NCBI RefSeq assembly: GCF_014203735.1
Contig: NZ_JACHJQ010000001.1
Coordinates: forward strand, 793,269 to 857,268
Direction of reading: 5' to 3'
Source of the DNA: Actinophytocola algeriensis
GTDB lineage: Bacteria; Actinomycetota; Actinomycetes; Mycobacteriales; Pseudonocardiaceae
DNA: 64,000 bases
This document shows, piece after piece, positions 41,256 to 51,490 of this stretch. Within the stretch, counting starts at the first letter, position 1. Each line of letters begins with the position of its first letter. Made by a program: the position numbers and the translations under genes. The notes under the pieces are model-generated. The model made no database searches and was not told the DNA's origin. It worked only from the letters and a program-made list of their open reading frames with translations.

Positions 41256-44200
41256 ATGAGCTCGCCCGGAACCCGCACCCGCACCGACAGAACCGGTGGG
41301 TTGGACCGGACAGAAACCGAGGAGACCCCGGAACAACGCCGGGACGATCTCATCGAGCAGGCCGCGTCGGCCGCCCCGGACATGGCGGACCTGATCCGGC
41401 ACTACTACCGCTACATCCCGCCGGAGGAGGTCAACGACACCGATCCGGTTGACCTGGTCGGGATCGTGCGCACGCACCGTGACCTCGCCGCACGCCGGGT
41501 GCCCGGCCGGCCCGCGGTCCGCGTCTTCAACCCGGACGCCGAGACCGACGGCTGGCGCACCGCGGGCACCGTGGTGCAGCTGGTCAACGACGACATGCCG
41601 TACCTGGTCGAGTCGGTGAGCGCCGAGCTCGTCCGCAACGGCCTGCAGGTGCACCGGGTCGTGCACCCGATCGTCGTCGTCAGCCGGGACGTCACCGGCG
41701 GCCTGCGTGACATCCTCACCGACGCCGAGGCGGACGACCCGCCATCGGACGCGCTCGCGGAGTCGTGGATGTCGATCGAGGTCGACCTCATCACCGACGC
41801 CGACCGCAGCCGCGAGATCGAGAGCCGCCTCCTGTCGGTCCTCAACGACGTCCGCGAGGTCGTCGAGGACACCGACCGCATGGCGGGCACCGCCCGCGCG
41901 CTCGCCGACCGGCTGGAAGTCAGCCCGCCGATCGACGAGGCGCTGTCCCTCGAGGGCGCGGCCCTGCTCCGCTGGCTCGCCGACGGCCACTTCACCTTCC
42001 TCGGCTACCGCAGCTACGACCTCGTCCGCGACGGCGGCAGGCGCGCGCTCAAGGCCGTCCTCGCGAGCGGCCTCGGCGTGCTGCGCCAGGACAGCCTCGC
42101 CACCCGCGGCCTCACCGCGGGCCCGGACGCCGACGCCGCCGCCACCTCGCCGGACCTGCTGATCCTCACCGAGGCGTCCGCGCCGTCGTCGGTCCACCGG
42201 TCGACCTACCCGTACTACGTCGGCGTCAAGATGTTCGACGAGAACGGCGAGGTCACCGGTGAGCACCGCTTCCTCGGCGTGTTCACGATCAACGCGCTGC
42301 ACGAGGACGTGCTCGACATCCCGGTCGTCGGCCGCCGCGTCCGCGAGGTCATCCACCGCGCGGGCTTCCCGCTGGAGTCCTACACCGGGCAGAAGATGCT
42401 CGAGGTCATCCAGAACTGGCCGCGCTCGGAGCTGTTCTCCACCAACACCGACACGCTGTACCAGACGACGACCGGCGTGATCGCGCTCGCCGACCGCCGC
42501 CGCCTGCGCCTGTTCCTGCGTCAGGACCCGTACGGCCGGTTCTTCTCCTGCCTGGTGTTCCTGCCGCGCGACCGCTACACCACCACCTCGCGCCTGGCGA
42601 TGACGGGCGTCCTCATCGACGAGCTGGCGGGCACGAACCTCGAGTTCGCCACCCGCATCGGCGAGACCCCGCTGGCCCAGGTCCACTTCACGGTGCACAC
42701 CGACCCGGAGGTGTCGACGGACGTCGACGTCAACCGCATCCAGGAGCGGCTGACCGAGGCCGTCCGCACCTGGGACGACCGCCTCGTCGAGGCCGTGTTC
42801 GCCGAGCAGCGGGACCGGGTCGACAGCGGCGCCCGCCGTGAGGGCGACATGGTCGCGGTCGGCGCCGAGTCCGCCACCGAGCAGGGCCTGCGGTTCGCGA
42901 GCGTGTTCCCGGAGGGCTACAAGGAGGACTTCTCCGCCGTCGAGGCGCTCACCGACCTGCGCAGGCTGGAAGGGCTGCGTGCCGGCGGTGGCCTCGACAT
43001 GTCGTTCTACCGCCCCGGGGACGCGAAGCCCGGCGAACGCCGCTTCAAGCTGTACCTCGAGGGCGAGGGCGTCACGCTGTCGCAGATGCTGCCGGTGCTG
43101 CAGAACATGGGTGTGGAGGTCGTCGACGAGCGGCCCTACGAGCTGCACCGCGAGGACGGCACCCGCTGGTGGATCTACGACTTCGGCCTGCGGATCGACG
43201 AGTCGGTCGTCGAGGACAAGACCCCCGAGCAGCAGCTGCGGCAGCGCACCCTGTTCCAGGACGCGTTCGGCGCGATCTGGCGCGGGGACGCCGAGCCCGA
43301 CCGGTTCAACTCGCTCGTGCTGCGTGGCGGGCTGAGCTGGCGGCAGGCGGCGCTGGTGCGCGCCTACTCCCGCTATCTGCGCCAGGCCGGTGTCCCGTTC
43401 GACCAGGGCGACGTCGAGGACACGGTGCTCGACCACGCCGAGGTCGCGATCGCACTGGTCCGGTTGTTCGAGACCCGCTTCGACCTCGCCAAGGCCGACG
43501 AGGTGCGGGACCGGGCGATGGAGTCCCAGGTCGCCGAGATCACCACGATGATCGACGAGGTCACGAGCCTCGACGCGGACCGCATCCTGCGCAGCCTCCT
43601 GGCGCTGATCAGGGCGACGCTGCGGACCAACTACAACGTCCGCGACTCCCGAGGCGAGCCGCGGCCCTACCTCGCGGTCAAGCTCGATCCCGCGCAGGTC
43701 ATCGACCTGCCCAGCCCGAGACCGAAGTTCGAGATCTTCGTGTACTCGCCTCGGGTCGAGGGTGTGCACCTGCGGTTCGGCCCGGTCGCGCGCGGCGGGT
43801 TGCGCTGGTCGGACCGCCGCGCGGACTTCCGCACGGAGATCCTGGGCCTGGTCAAGGCGCAGGCGGTGAAGAACGCGGTCATCGTGCCGGTCGGCGCGAA
43901 GGGCGGGTTCGTGGTGAAGCGCCCGCCCGCGGGTGACGACCGCGAGGCGTTCATGGCCGAGGGCATCGCCTGCTACAAGGACTTCATCTCCGGCCTGCTG
44001 GACCTGACCGACAACCTGCGCGCGGGCGAGGTGGTCCCGGCCAAGGACGTGGTCCGCTACGACGCCGACGACACCTACCTGGTCGTCGCGGCCGACAAGG
44101 GCACCGCCACGTTCTCCGACATCGCGAACGAGGTCGCCGCGAGCTACGGCTTCTGGCTCGGTGACGCGTTCGCCTCCGGTGGTTCGGTCGGCTACGACCA

Positions 44201-46223
44201 CAAGGCCATGGGCATCACCGCCCGCGGCGCGTGGGAGAGCGTGAAGCGGCACTTCCGCGAGCTCGGCAAGGACACGCAGACCGAGGACTTCACGGTCGTC
44301 GGCATCGGTGACATGGCCGGCGACGTGTTCGGCAACGGCATGCTGCTGTCCGAGCACATCCGCCTCGTCGCCGCGTTCAACCACATGCACGTGTTCATCG
44401 ACCCGAACCCCGACGCGGCCACCTCCTACGCGGAACGGCGACGCCTGTTCGACCTGCCCCGCTCCAGCTGGGACGACTACGACCGGTCGCTGATCAGCGA
44501 GGGCGGCGGCGTGTGGCCGCGCACGCTGAAGTCGATCCCGATCAGCGAGCAGGCCCGGGTCGCGCTGGGGCTCGACGAGGGCATCACGAAGCTGTCGCCG
44601 CCCGAGCTGATGAAGGCGATCCTGCTGGCGCCCGTCGACCTGCTGTGGAACGGCGGCATCGGCACGTACGTGAAGGCGGAGACCGAGTCGCACGCGGACG
44701 TGGGCGACAAGGCCAACGACGCGATCCGCGTCGACGGCGCCGCGCTGAAGGTCAAGGTCGTCGGCGAGGGCGGCAACCTGGGCCTGACCCAGCGCGGCCG
44801 CATCGAGTTCGCGAAGGCGGGCGGCAAGGTCAACACCGACGCGCTCGACAACTCGGCGGGCGTGGACTGCTCCGACCACGAGGTCAACATCAAGATCCTG
44901 CTCGACCAGCTGGTCGCGGGCGGGACGCTCGCGCGGGAGCAGCGCAACGAGCTGCTCGCGGAGATGACCGACGAGGTCGCCGACCTCGTGCTGGCCGACA
45001 ACTACTCGCAGAACGCGGTGCTCGGCGCGAGCCGCGCGCACGCGGTGTCGATGCTGACCGTGCTCGCGCGGCTGGTCAACGACCTGGAGACGACGTCCGG
45101 GCTGGACCGCGGCCTGGAGGCGCTGCCGACGAAGGCGCAGTTCCGCGACATGGACAAGCGGGGCGAGGGCCTCACCTCGCCCGAGCTGGCCACGCTGCTG
45201 GCGCACGTCAAGCTGCGGCTCAAGCACGAGGTCCTTGCCTCCGAGCTGCCCGACGCCGACGTGTTCGCGCGCAGGCTGCCGGAGTACTTCCCGACGCAGC
45301 TGCGGGAGCGGTTCGGCAGCGGCACCGACTCGGCGATCGGCAACCACCCGCTGCGCCGCCAGATCACGACGACGCTGGTGGTCAACGAGGTGGTCGACGG
45401 CGGCGGCGTCTCGTACGCGTTCCGCCTGGCCGAGGAGATGAACGCGTCCGCGACCGACGCCGTGCGCGCGTTCACGGCCGTCACCAGGATCTACGACCTG
45501 GACGGCCTGTGGCGCGACATCCGCGCGCTGGACAACGTGGTGCCGACGGCGGTCGCCGACGACATGGTGCTGGAGACCAGGCGCCTGCTGGACCGCGCGT
45601 CGCGCTGGCTGCTGTCCAACCGGCCGCAGCCGCTCGCGGTCGGCGCGGAGATCAACCGCTTCGGCAGGGTGGTCGCCGAGCTGGCGCACGACGTGCCGTC
45701 GCTGCAGCGCGGCGCGGAACGCGAGGAAGCCGCGCAGCGGGCCGAGGAGCTGGTGTCCCACCGGGTGCCCGCCGAGCTGGCGCGGCGGATCGCGGCCCTG
45801 CTCGACTGCTACGGGCTGCTGGACATCACCGAGGTCGCCGAGCTGGCCGACCGCGACGGGCTCGACACCGAGCGCAGCCCGCGCGAGACCGCCGAGCTGT
45901 ACTACGCGCTGTCCGAGCACCTCAACATCGACTCGATGCTGACGTCGATCAGCGCGCTGGAACGCGGCAACCGCTGGCACGCGCTCGCCCGGCTCGCGCT
46001 GCGGGACGACCTGTACTCGTCGCTGCGGGCGATCACGCTCGACGTGCTGCGCCAGAGCGACCCCGGCACGTCCGCGGACGAGAAGATCGAGAACTGGGAG
46101 CGCGCCAACTCCCGGCGCATCTCCCGGTCCCGCGAGTCCCTGGAGGAGATCCGCGGGGTGGGCATGATGGACCTCGCGACACTCTCCGTCGCCACTCGGC
46201 AGGTGCGCAGTATGGTTCGGTAG
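41256..46223 (+). CDS. gdh: NAD-dependent glutamate dehydrogenase (large, ~180-kDa class)
   Basis: 1655 residues. It oxidises glutamate to 2-oxoglutarate and ammonia with NAD+. The N-terminal ACT-like regulatory region (about 50-700) precedes the catalytic core, whose recognisable blocks are ARGGLRWSDRRADFRTEILG, LVKAQAVKNAVIVPVGAKGG (catalytic Lys) at about residues 848-885, GIGDMAGDVFGNGMLLSEHI and the NAD-binding GEGGNLGLTQRGRIEFAKAG. The length agrees with the Streptomyces/mycobacterial L-180 type. It is the counterpart of M. tuberculosis Rv2476c, controlled there through GarA/Odhl-type binding; not testable here. The stop overlaps the next GTG. Confidence 0.95.
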   Translation: MSSPGTRTRTDRTGGLDRTETEETPEQRRDDLIEQAASAAPDMADLIRHYYRYIPPEEVNDTDPVDLVGIVRTHRDLAARRVPGRPAVRVFNPDAETDGWRTAGTVVQLVNDDMPYLVESVSAELVRNGLQVHRVVHPIVVVSRDVTGGLRDILTDAEADDPPSDALAESWMSIEVDLITDADRSREIESRLLSVLNDVREVVEDTDRMAGTARALADRLEVSPPIDEALSLEGAALLRWLADGHFTFLGYRSYDLVRDGGRRALKAVLASGLGVLRQDSLATRGLTAGPDADAAATSPDLLILTEASAPSSVHRSTYPYYVGVKMFDENGEVTGEHRFLGVFTINALHEDVLDIPVVGRRVREVIHRAGFPLESYTGQKMLEVIQNWPRSELFSTNTDTLYQTTTGVIALADRRRLRLFLRQDPYGRFFSCLVFLPRDRYTTTSRLAMTGVLIDELAGTNLEFATRIGETPLAQVHFTVHTDPEVSTDVDVNRIQERLTEAVRTWDDRLVEAVFAEQRDRVDSGARREGDMVAVGAESATEQGLRFASVFPEGYKEDFSAVEALTDLRRLEGLRAGGGLDMSFYRPGDAKPGERRFKLYLEGEGVTLSQMLPVLQNMGVEVVDERPYELHREDGTRWWIYDFGLRIDESVVEDKTPEQQLRQRTLFQDAFGAIWRGDAEPDRFNSLVLRGGLSWRQAALVRAYSRYLRQAGVPFDQGDVEDTVLDHAEVAIALVRLFETRFDLAKADEVRDRAMESQVAEITTMIDEVTSLDADRILRSLLALIRATLRTNYNVRDSRGEPRPYLAVKLDPAQVIDLPSPRPKFEIFVYSPRVEGVHLRFGPVARGGLRWSDRRADFRTEILGLVKAQAVKNAVIVPVGAKGGFVVKRPPAGDDREAFMAEGIACYKDFISGLLDLTDNLRAGEVVPAKDVVRYDADDTYLVVAADKGTATFSDIANEVAASYGFWLGDAFASGGSVGYDHKAMGITARGAWESVKRHFRELGKDTQTEDFTVVGIGDMAGDVFGNGMLLSEHIRLVAAFNHMHVFIDPNPDAATSYAERRRLFDLPRSSWDDYDRSLISEGGGVWPRTLKSIPISEQARVALGLDEGITKLSPPELMKAILLAPVDLLWNGGIGTYVKAETESHADVGDKANDAIRVDGAALKVKVVGEGGNLGLTQRGRIEFAKAGGKVNTDALDNSAGVDCSDHEVNIKILLDQLVAGGTLAREQRNELLAEMTDEVADLVLADNYSQNAVLGASRAHAVSMLTVLARLVNDLETTSGLDRGLEALPTKAQFRDMDKRGEGLTSPELATLLAHVKLRLKHEVLASELPDADVFARRLPEYFPTQLRERFGSGTDSAIGNHPLRRQITTTLVVNEVVDGGGVSYAFRLAEEMNASATDAVRAFTAVTRIYDLDGLWRDIRALDNVVPTAVADDMVLETRRLLDRASRWLLSNRPQPLAVGAEINRFGRVVAELAHDVPSLQRGAEREEAAQRAEELVSHRVPAELARRIAALLDCYGLLDITEVAELADRDGLDTERSPRETAELYYALSEHLNIDSMLTSISALERGNRWHALARLALRDDLYSSLRAITLDVLRQSDPGTSADEKIENWERANSRRISRSRESLEEIRGVGMMDLATLSVATRQVRSMVR

Positions 46224-46651
46224 TGGGTGTCTTCATCGCCGAGGTCCAACCGCGTTGGTCGGACATGGATTCGTACGGCCACGTCAATCACGCCAACACC
46301 GTGACGCTGCTCGAGGAGGCCCGCGTCGCGCTGCTCTTCACCGAGGGTGCGCGGCACGGAGCCGAGGGCATGGCGCGCGGTGTGGTGGTGGCCAAGCTGT
46401 CCGTGGACTACCTGATGCCGATCATCGCGGACGGCAATCCGGTGCGGGTGTCGGTGTCCGTGAGCGACATGCGGCACGCCGCCTTCACCCTCGACTATCG
46501 GGTCCACAGTGGACCGTTGGAGGAGATGGCCGCCGTGACCGCCCAGACGCTGATGGTGCCGTACGACACGGCGAGCGGCAGGCCGCGCAGGCTCACCGAG
46601 GGCGAGCGGGACTTCCTCGCGGCCTACCGGAGTGGGAGCAACGGTGCCTGA
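46223..46651 (+). CDS. Acyl-CoA thioesterase (4HBT/hotdog)
   Basis: 142 residues of the hotdog fold: EVQPRWSDMDSYGHVNHANT carries the catalytic Asp of the 4-hydroxybenzoyl-CoA thioesterase family, followed by LSVDYLMPIIADGNPVRVSV. GTG 46223 shares its G with the gdh stop (TAGTG), giving translational coupling. Position corresponds to M. tuberculosis Rv2475c. The acyl substrate is unknown. Confidence 0.87.
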   Translation: MGVFIAEVQPRWSDMDSYGHVNHANTVTLLEEARVALLFTEGARHGAEGMARGVVVAKLSVDYLMPIIADGNPVRVSVSVSDMRHAAFTLDYRVHSGPLEEMAAVTAQTLMVPYDTASGRPRRLTEGERDFLAAYRSGSNGA

Positions 46652-47279
46652 GCTGACCTTCGCCGACCCGTCCGAACGGGACGACCTCGGCGCGTTCGTG
46701 GCCCGTGCGGTGCGCCTCGACGGGCAGACCGCGGTGCGGCTGCGCAACCGCGACGGCGACCGCGTGGACGCGTGGGTCGCGACGCCGTTCGACGTGCTCG
46801 CCACGAGGACCGTGCGGGGCGCCATGGAGCCGGGCGACGTGACGGTGTTCGGCAACGACCTCCTCGCCGCGCTCGCGGTGTCGCGGGCCGACCGGGTCGA
46901 CCCGGGCCGCGCGGTCGACATGCAGTGGCGCTCCGCGCTGCCGCCGCAGGCGCACTGGCAGGTCGTCGAGGAGCAGCTGCCCGCGAAGGTCGTGTCGGAG
47001 CTGACCGAGCGGGGCCTCGAGCTGGCGCGGGAGAACCAGGGACCGCACGGCACCCCGCCCGCGTCGCTGCTCGACCAGACGGTGCTCACGGTGTCCGGCG
47101 ACGGCCTCGAGGTGAAGATCCCGATGCGGTGCCTGTTCGCCATGTCGGGCATGGGTTTCGTCGGCTCCGGCGACGAGGAGCACGTCCGCGTCACCGCGAC
47201 CGACGCGTGGCTGCGCATCGACGCCCGGTTCGGCGCGGTGGTGCGCAGAAGGCACGCGTTGCTGCCATTGCTCGTCTGA
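46644..47279 (+). CDS. Conserved actinobacterial hypothetical protein (Rv2474c-type)
   Basis: 211 residues if started at GTG 46644 (VPELTFADP), which overlaps the thioesterase stop by eight bases; GTG 46632 is also in frame but GGGAGCAAC sits properly for 46644. Mixed alpha/beta; notable conserved-looking segments are FVARAVRLDGQTAVRLRNRD, TPFDVLATRTVRG and LFAMSGMGFVGSGDE. No catalytic motif is recognised. Synteny with gdh and the thioesterase suggests the same protein as Rv2474c. Function unknown. Confidence 0.8.
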   Translation: MPELTFADPSERDDLGAFVARAVRLDGQTAVRLRNRDGDRVDAWVATPFDVLATRTVRGAMEPGDVTVFGNDLLAALAVSRADRVDPGRAVDMQWRSALPPQAHWQVVEEQLPAKVVSELTERGLELARENQGPHGTPPASLLDQTVLTVSGDGLEVKIPMRCLFAMSGMGFVGSGDEEHVRVTATDAWLRIDARFGAVVRRRHALLPLLV

Positions 47280-47298
47280 GCGTGGTTCGATGGGTGGC

Positions 47299-47598
47299 AT
47301 GAGCGACCCGGAGGACCCGACACGCCGGTTCCTGGACCAGACCGTGCCCAGGCACGACGAATGGGATGGCCGGGAGCCGGAGGACGGCCCGGCCCGGCCG
47401 AGGCACGTCCAGTACCCCAGCGAGCCGGTGGAGCCGTTGAGCGCCAAGGAACGCCGCTCGAACACGATCCGCGGGGTGGCGTGGGGCGCGGCCTCACTGG
47501 GCGCGTTCGGCGCGGGTGCGGCACTGTCCGACGACGAGGCGCGGGCCGAGTCACCGGAGATGGACGCCGGGTTCGGCGAGATCGGCAGCGGTCTGTAG
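47299..47598 (+). CDS. Small hypothetical protein with a possible membrane segment
   Basis: 99 residues: a charged N-terminal half (EDPTRRFLDQTVPRHDEWDG) and a short hydrophobic stretch (GVAWGAASLGAFGAGAAL, about 62-79) followed by an acidic tail. ATG 47299 follows GGTGG; ATG 47290 is an alternative. Weak coding evidence apart from codon bias and position. No family recognised. Confidence 0.6.
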   Translation: MSDPEDPTRRFLDQTVPRHDEWDGREPEDGPARPRHVQYPSEPVEPLSAKERRSNTIRGVAWGAASLGAFGAGAALSDDEARAESPEMDAGFGEIGSGL

Positions 47599-49176
47599 TC
47601 AGACGAGCCAGACGGCGGTGTCCGGCGGCAGCATGCCGTCGGCGAGTGCGTCACTGGCCAGCAGGATCTCGCCCGGCGGCAGCGGCACCGCGGTGTCCGA
47701 GGCGTTGAGGACGCACACGAGCCCGCCGCCCTTGCGGCGGTACGCGAAGCAGCCGGCCGGGGCGCCGTACCACTCCAGCTCCGTGCCCGCGAACGCCGCG
47801 TGCGACTTGCGCAGCTCGATCGCGTGCCGGTACAGCGACAGCGTCGAGTCCGCGTCCTCCAGCTGCCGCTCCACGGTCAGCTTCGCCCAGTCCTGCGGCA
47901 TCGGCAGCCACGTCGACGTGCCGGGGGAGAAGCCGAACGGCGGTTCGCCGCCCTCCCAGGGCAGCGGCACGCGGCAGCCGTCGCGACCGCGGTCCTGGCC
48001 GCCGGACCGGAAGTACTTCGGGTCCTGGATGGCCCAGTCCGGCAGTGCCACGTTCGGCAGGCCCAGCTCCTCGCCGTTGTACAGGTACACCACGCCGGGC
48101 AGCCCCAGCTCGACGAGCGCCATCGCCCGCGCGCGCTGCTCGCCCTGGTGACCGTCGCCGTAGCGGGTCACCTCGCGTGCCACGTCGTGGTTGGACAGCG
48201 TCCACGTCGGCGGCGCCTGCGCGGCGGCAGCGGTCGCCAGCGACGCCTCGATCGCGGTGCGCAGCTCGGCCGCGTCGAACGGCGCCAGGACCAGCCGGAA
48301 GTTGAAACCCAGGTGCAGCTCGTCGGGCCGCAGGTAGCGGGCGAGCCGCTCGTTGTCGGTCACCCAGATCTCGCCGACCGCCATCGCGCCGGGGTACTCG
48401 TCGAGGACGCGGCGGACCAGCCGGTGGATGTCGTGCACGCCGTCGTCGTCGAACCGGGGGTCGTACAGGTCGTGCTGGCCGATCGTGTTGCCCGCGCGCG
48501 GGTCCATGTCCGGCAGGTCGGCGGGCTTGGCCATGCCGTGCGCGACGTCGATGCGGAACCCGTCGACGCCGCGGGCGAGCCAGAACCGCAGCGTCTGCTC
48601 CAGGTCGGCGCGCACCTCGGGGTGTTCCCAGTTCAGGTCGGGCTGCCGCACGTCGAACAGGTGCAGGTACCACGGGCCCGGCGTGCCGTCGGGCTCCGCG
48701 ACCTGCGTCCACGCGGACCCGCCGAAGACGCTGACCCAGTTGTTCGGCGGCCCGTCACCCCGGCCGGGACGGAAGATGTAGCGGTCGCGGGCGCGGGGGT
48801 CGGCGAGAGCCTCGGTGAACCACACGTGCTCGTCGCTCGTGTGGTTCGGCACCAGGTCGATCGTGATCTTGATGCCGTGGGCGTGCGCCTCGCTGACCAG
48901 CCGGTCGAACGCGTCGAGGTCGCCGAACAGCGGATCGACGTCCCGCGGGTCGGCCACGTCGTAGCCGTGGTCGGCCATGGGGGAGCGGAAGAACGGGGTC
49001 AGCCACAGCGCGTCGACGCCGAGCAACTCCAGGTAACCGAGCCGGTCGCGGATGCCGTCCAGGTCGCCGACGCCGTCGCCGTCCGAATCGGCGAACGAAC
49101 GGACGTAGACCTGGTAGAAGGTCGCGTCTCGCCACCAGTCGGAGGCGTCCCTTGGGGTGTCCCCGGCTCTACGCAC
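47599..49176 (-). CDS. aglA: Glycoside hydrolase family 13 alpha-glucosidase / oligo-1,6-glucosidase type
   Basis: 525 residues, a (beta/alpha)8 alpha-amylase fold: start ATFYQVYVRSFADSDGDGVG, DLVPNHTSDEHVWF (conserved region I with DxxxNH), DGFRIDVAHGMAKPADLPD (nucleophile Asp), VGEIWVTDN (acid/base Glu) and TWTLSNHDVAREVTRYGDG (transition-state Asp). No signal peptide, so it acts inside the cell on malto-/isomalto-oligosaccharides or trehalose-like substrates. It matches M. tuberculosis Rv2471 in position. Confidence 0.93.
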   Translation of the reverse strand: MRRAGDTPRDASDWWRDATFYQVYVRSFADSDGDGVGDLDGIRDRLGYLELLGVDALWLTPFFRSPMADHGYDVADPRDVDPLFGDLDAFDRLVSEAHAHGIKITIDLVPNHTSDEHVWFTEALADPRARDRYIFRPGRGDGPPNNWVSVFGGSAWTQVAEPDGTPGPWYLHLFDVRQPDLNWEHPEVRADLEQTLRFWLARGVDGFRIDVAHGMAKPADLPDMDPRAGNTIGQHDLYDPRFDDDGVHDIHRLVRRVLDEYPGAMAVGEIWVTDNERLARYLRPDELHLGFNFRLVLAPFDAAELRTAIEASLATAAAAQAPPTWTLSNHDVAREVTRYGDGHQGEQRARAMALVELGLPGVVYLYNGEELGLPNVALPDWAIQDPKYFRSGGQDRGRDGCRVPLPWEGGEPPFGFSPGTSTWLPMPQDWAKLTVERQLEDADSTLSLYRHAIELRKSHAAFAGTELEWYGAPAGCFAYRRKGGGLVCVLNASDTAVPLPPGEILLASDALADGMLPPDTAVWLV

Positions 49177-49231
49177 AATCGACCATCCTGCCAGTCGTCA
49201 CCGGGACGCGAACAGGAATTCGGTGGTTCCG

Positions 49232-49630
49232 CTACGTCCAGCTGTTCATCAGGCTGTTGGCGGCCATCTCCAGATACCCCCACAACTGGCGCCGATGCTG
49301 GTCGGACAAACCGGCCTCGTCTACCGCTGTTCGCATGCATCGCAGCCAGGCGTCCCGCTCGATCGGCCCGATCGCGAACGGTGCGTGCCGCATCCGCAAC
49401 CGTGGGTGGCCGCGACGCTCGGAGTAGGTGTGCGGCCCGCCCCAGTACTGCATCAGGAACAGCCGCAGGCGCTCCTCGGCGGGCCCGAGGTCCTCTTCGG
49501 GGTACAGCGGGCGCAGCACCTCGTCCTTGGCGACCTCCTCGTAGAACCGCGCGACGATGCGGTGGAAGACCTCCTCGCCGCCGGCGGTCTCGTAGAAGCT
49601 CGCTACTTCCTCAGGGGTAGGTGTGGCCAC
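49232..49630 (-). CDS. glbO: Truncated hemoglobin, group II (GlbO-type)
   Basis: 132 residues: [32 protein letters not shown]-type loop ([20 protein letters not shown]), [20 protein letters not shown] carrying the group-II Trp and the proximal His region ([10 protein letters not shown]), as in mycobacterial GlbO. GTG 49630 (VATPTPEEV) is preferred over a longer in-frame start; no strong ribosome binding site. It binds heme and oxygen. Neighbour of the glucosidase as in M. tuberculosis (Rv2470). Confidence 0.92.
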   Translation of the reverse strand: MATPTPEEVASFYETAGGEEVFHRIVARFYEEVAKDEVLRPLYPEEDLGPAEERLRLFLMQYWGGPHTYSERRGHPRLRMRHAPFAIGPIERDAWLRCMRTAVDEAGLSDQHRRQLWGYLEMAANSLMNSWT

Positions 49631-49652
49631 GTTTCCATCCTGCCATCCGTGC

Positions 49653-50627
49653 TCAGGCTTCCGAGTTGTTGGTGTAGCCACGCACCACGGGGCCCTGGAT
49701 GCCCGCGTCCTCGAACGCCTCCATGATCCGCGCCCGCAACGTCCGCTGCACCGCCCACTGGCGGCCGGGCCGCACCTTGACGGTCATCCGCAGCATGATG
49801 CCCTCGGTGGCGGACACCCGCTCGACGCCGAGCACCTCCGGCGGCTCGAGCACGTCCTCGGCCACCGGCTCGTTCTCGGCGGCGTAGGTCGCGATGCGGC
49901 CGAGGATGTCGGTGGCCTGCCCGACATCGGCGCCGTAGCCGATCGGCACGTCCACGACCGCGACGGCGAAGCCCTGGCTCGAGTTGCCGACGCGGAGGAT
50001 CTCGCCGTTGCGGACGTACCAGACGGTGCCGTTCACGTCCCGCATGGTGGTGATCCGCAGGCCGACGGCCTCGACGGTGCCGGAGGCCTCACCGACGTCC
50101 ACGACGTCACCGACGCCGTACTGGTCCTCCAGCATCATGAAGACACCGGACAGGAAGTCCTTGACGACGTTCTGCGCACCGAACCCGACCGCGACGCCGA
50201 GGATGCCGGCGGAGGCCAGCACCGGCGCCAGGTTCACGCCCAGCTCGGCCAGGATCATCATGAACGCGATCCCGAACACGAGCACCGACGTGATCGACTT
50301 GAACACCGAGCCGATGGTCTTGGCGCGCTGGGCCCGCCGCTCGGAGAGCAGCGTGCCGAGCGCCTGAGGTGCTCGTTCCCTCAGCGGCCGCAGCAGGGTC
50401 GGGATGTTGCCGCCGCTGGCGCGGGTGAGGCGGTCGATCAGCTTGCGTGCGAGGGACCGGATGACCATGGCGACGATCAGGATCAGGATGATCGTGAGCG
50501 GTTTGGCGACCAGCCAGTCCGCCGATGACGCGAGCCACTGATTGCCGGTCAGCTGCTTCACCGTGTCGCACCAGTTGTCGCCCGGGTCGCACTCGGGGGC
50601 CTGGAAAGACAACTCAACATCGGTCAC
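49653..50627 (-). CDS. MscS-family mechanosensitive ion channel
   Basis: 324 residues. A first transmembrane helix ([18 protein letters not shown], about 40-58), then a second ([20 protein letters not shown]) and the pore-lining third helix with the Gly/Ala-rich MscS signature ([37 protein letters not shown]). The cytoplasmic beta domain and C-terminal alpha/beta domain follow. It releases solutes under hypo-osmotic shock. GTG 50627 is the tentative start. Divergent from the HNH gene. Present here as an addition to the mycobacterial order. Confidence 0.92.
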   Translation of the reverse strand: MTDVELSFQAPECDPGDNWCDTVKQLTGNQWLASSADWLVAKPLTIILILIVAMVIRSLARKLIDRLTRASGGNIPTLLRPLRERAPQALGTLLSERRAQRAKTIGSVFKSITSVLVFGIAFMMILAELGVNLAPVLASAGILGVAVGFGAQNVVKDFLSGVFMMLEDQYGVGDVVDVGEASGTVEAVGLRITTMRDVNGTVWYVRNGEILRVGNSSQGFAVAVVDVPIGYGADVGQATDILGRIATYAAENEPVAEDVLEPPEVLGVERVSATEGIMLRMTVKVRPGRQWAVQRTLRARIMEAFEDAGIQGPVVRGYTNNSEA

Positions 50628-50829
50628 GGGCCCGACGATAACGGCGCGGCAACGATGCCCGTTCAGTGGCCGGTGTGACAGAAATCGCGCGCACCGCCAG
50701 GGGCCGGGTCCCTCAAGGTCGATTCGGTCACCGATCAAGCACAGTGGCCGGACACGTTCCGCAACACGCGTGCGTTCCGGGGGTGATCTGTGGTCTGCTA
50801 GGGCTGCCAGATCCGGTGGAGGTGGTCGC

Positions 50830-51468
50830 GTGCCCGACCGACATCCGACTCCGATCGGCGCCGCCCGAGGGCCGGCGCCGCGGACGCCCGTGCGTCCGCA
50901 AGCCGTACCGTCGGATGCCGGCGCGACCGAGCCGCCCAGTGGCTCCCTGCCCTGGGGCAAGCGGCGCGTGCTGCTGCTCAACACCACCTTCGAGCCGCTC
51001 ACGGCGTTACCCCTGCGCCGCGCGGTGGTGCTGGTCGTGTGCGGCAAGGCCGAGGTGGTCCACGGTGACCCGGCCGGGATCGTGCTGCACTCCGCGAGCG
51101 ACAGCGTGGTCGTCCCGTCCGTGATCCGCCTCTCCAGCTACGTGCGCGTGCCGTACCGGGCACGCGTGCCGCTCACCAGAGCAGGCCTCATGCACCGGGA
51201 CAGACATCGCTGCGCCTACTGCGGTGGCCGGGCGGAGACCATCGACCACGTGATCCCGCGCAGCCGCGGCGGCGAGCACACGTGGCAGAACTGTGTGGCG
51301 TGCTGCGTGAAGTGCAACCACCGCAAGGCCGACAAACTGCTCTCCGAGCTGGGCTGGCGGCTGCGGGTGGTGCCGAGGGCGCCGCGCGGAACGCACTGGC
51401 GCCTGCTCGCGGGCGTCATGGACACCGATCCCCAGTGGCTGCCTTACCTGGGAGAGCCGGCCGCGTAG
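50830..51468 (+). CDS. HNH endonuclease-domain protein
   Basis: 212 residues. N-terminal unknown domain (VLLLNTTFEPLTALPLRRAV, VVLVVCGKAEVVHGDPAGIV), then an HNH domain: HRCAYCGGRAETIDHVIPRS (CxxC and DHxxPxSRGG), WQNCVACCVKCNHRKADKLL (CxxCN). GTG 50830 follows GGTGGAGGTGG. The widespread actinobacterial family (compare Rv2469c in the same syntenic block) has no known substrate. Its stop is inside a perfect 12-bp hairpin that terminates transcription toward the convergent repeat-protein gene. Confidence 0.9.
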   Translation: MPDRHPTPIGAARGPAPRTPVRPQAVPSDAGATEPPSGSLPWGKRRVLLLNTTFEPLTALPLRRAVVLVVCGKAEVVHGDPAGIVLHSASDSVVVPSVIRLSSYVRVPYRARVPLTRAGLMHRDRHRCAYCGGRAETIDHVIPRSRGGEHTWQNCVACCVKCNHRKADKLLSELGWRLRVVPRAPRGTHWRLLAGVMDTDPQWLPYLGEPAA

Positions 51469-51479
51469 GCCGGCTCTCC
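51451..51479. terminator. Perfect hairpin terminator between HNH and repeat-protein genes
   Basis: GGAGAGCCGGCC (51451-51462), loop GCGTA, GGCCGGCTCTCC (51468-51479): twelve perfect pairs, overlapping the HNH stop codon. Bidirectional by symmetry. Confidence 0.85.
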
Positions 51480-51490
51480 GCTGGAAAGGA

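Noticed and set aside
40908-45980. A 1690-codon open frame antisense to gdh
   Set aside because: High-GC coding DNA leaves long antisense frames open. Gdh motifs on the plus strand are unambiguous and the minus frame has no domain signature.
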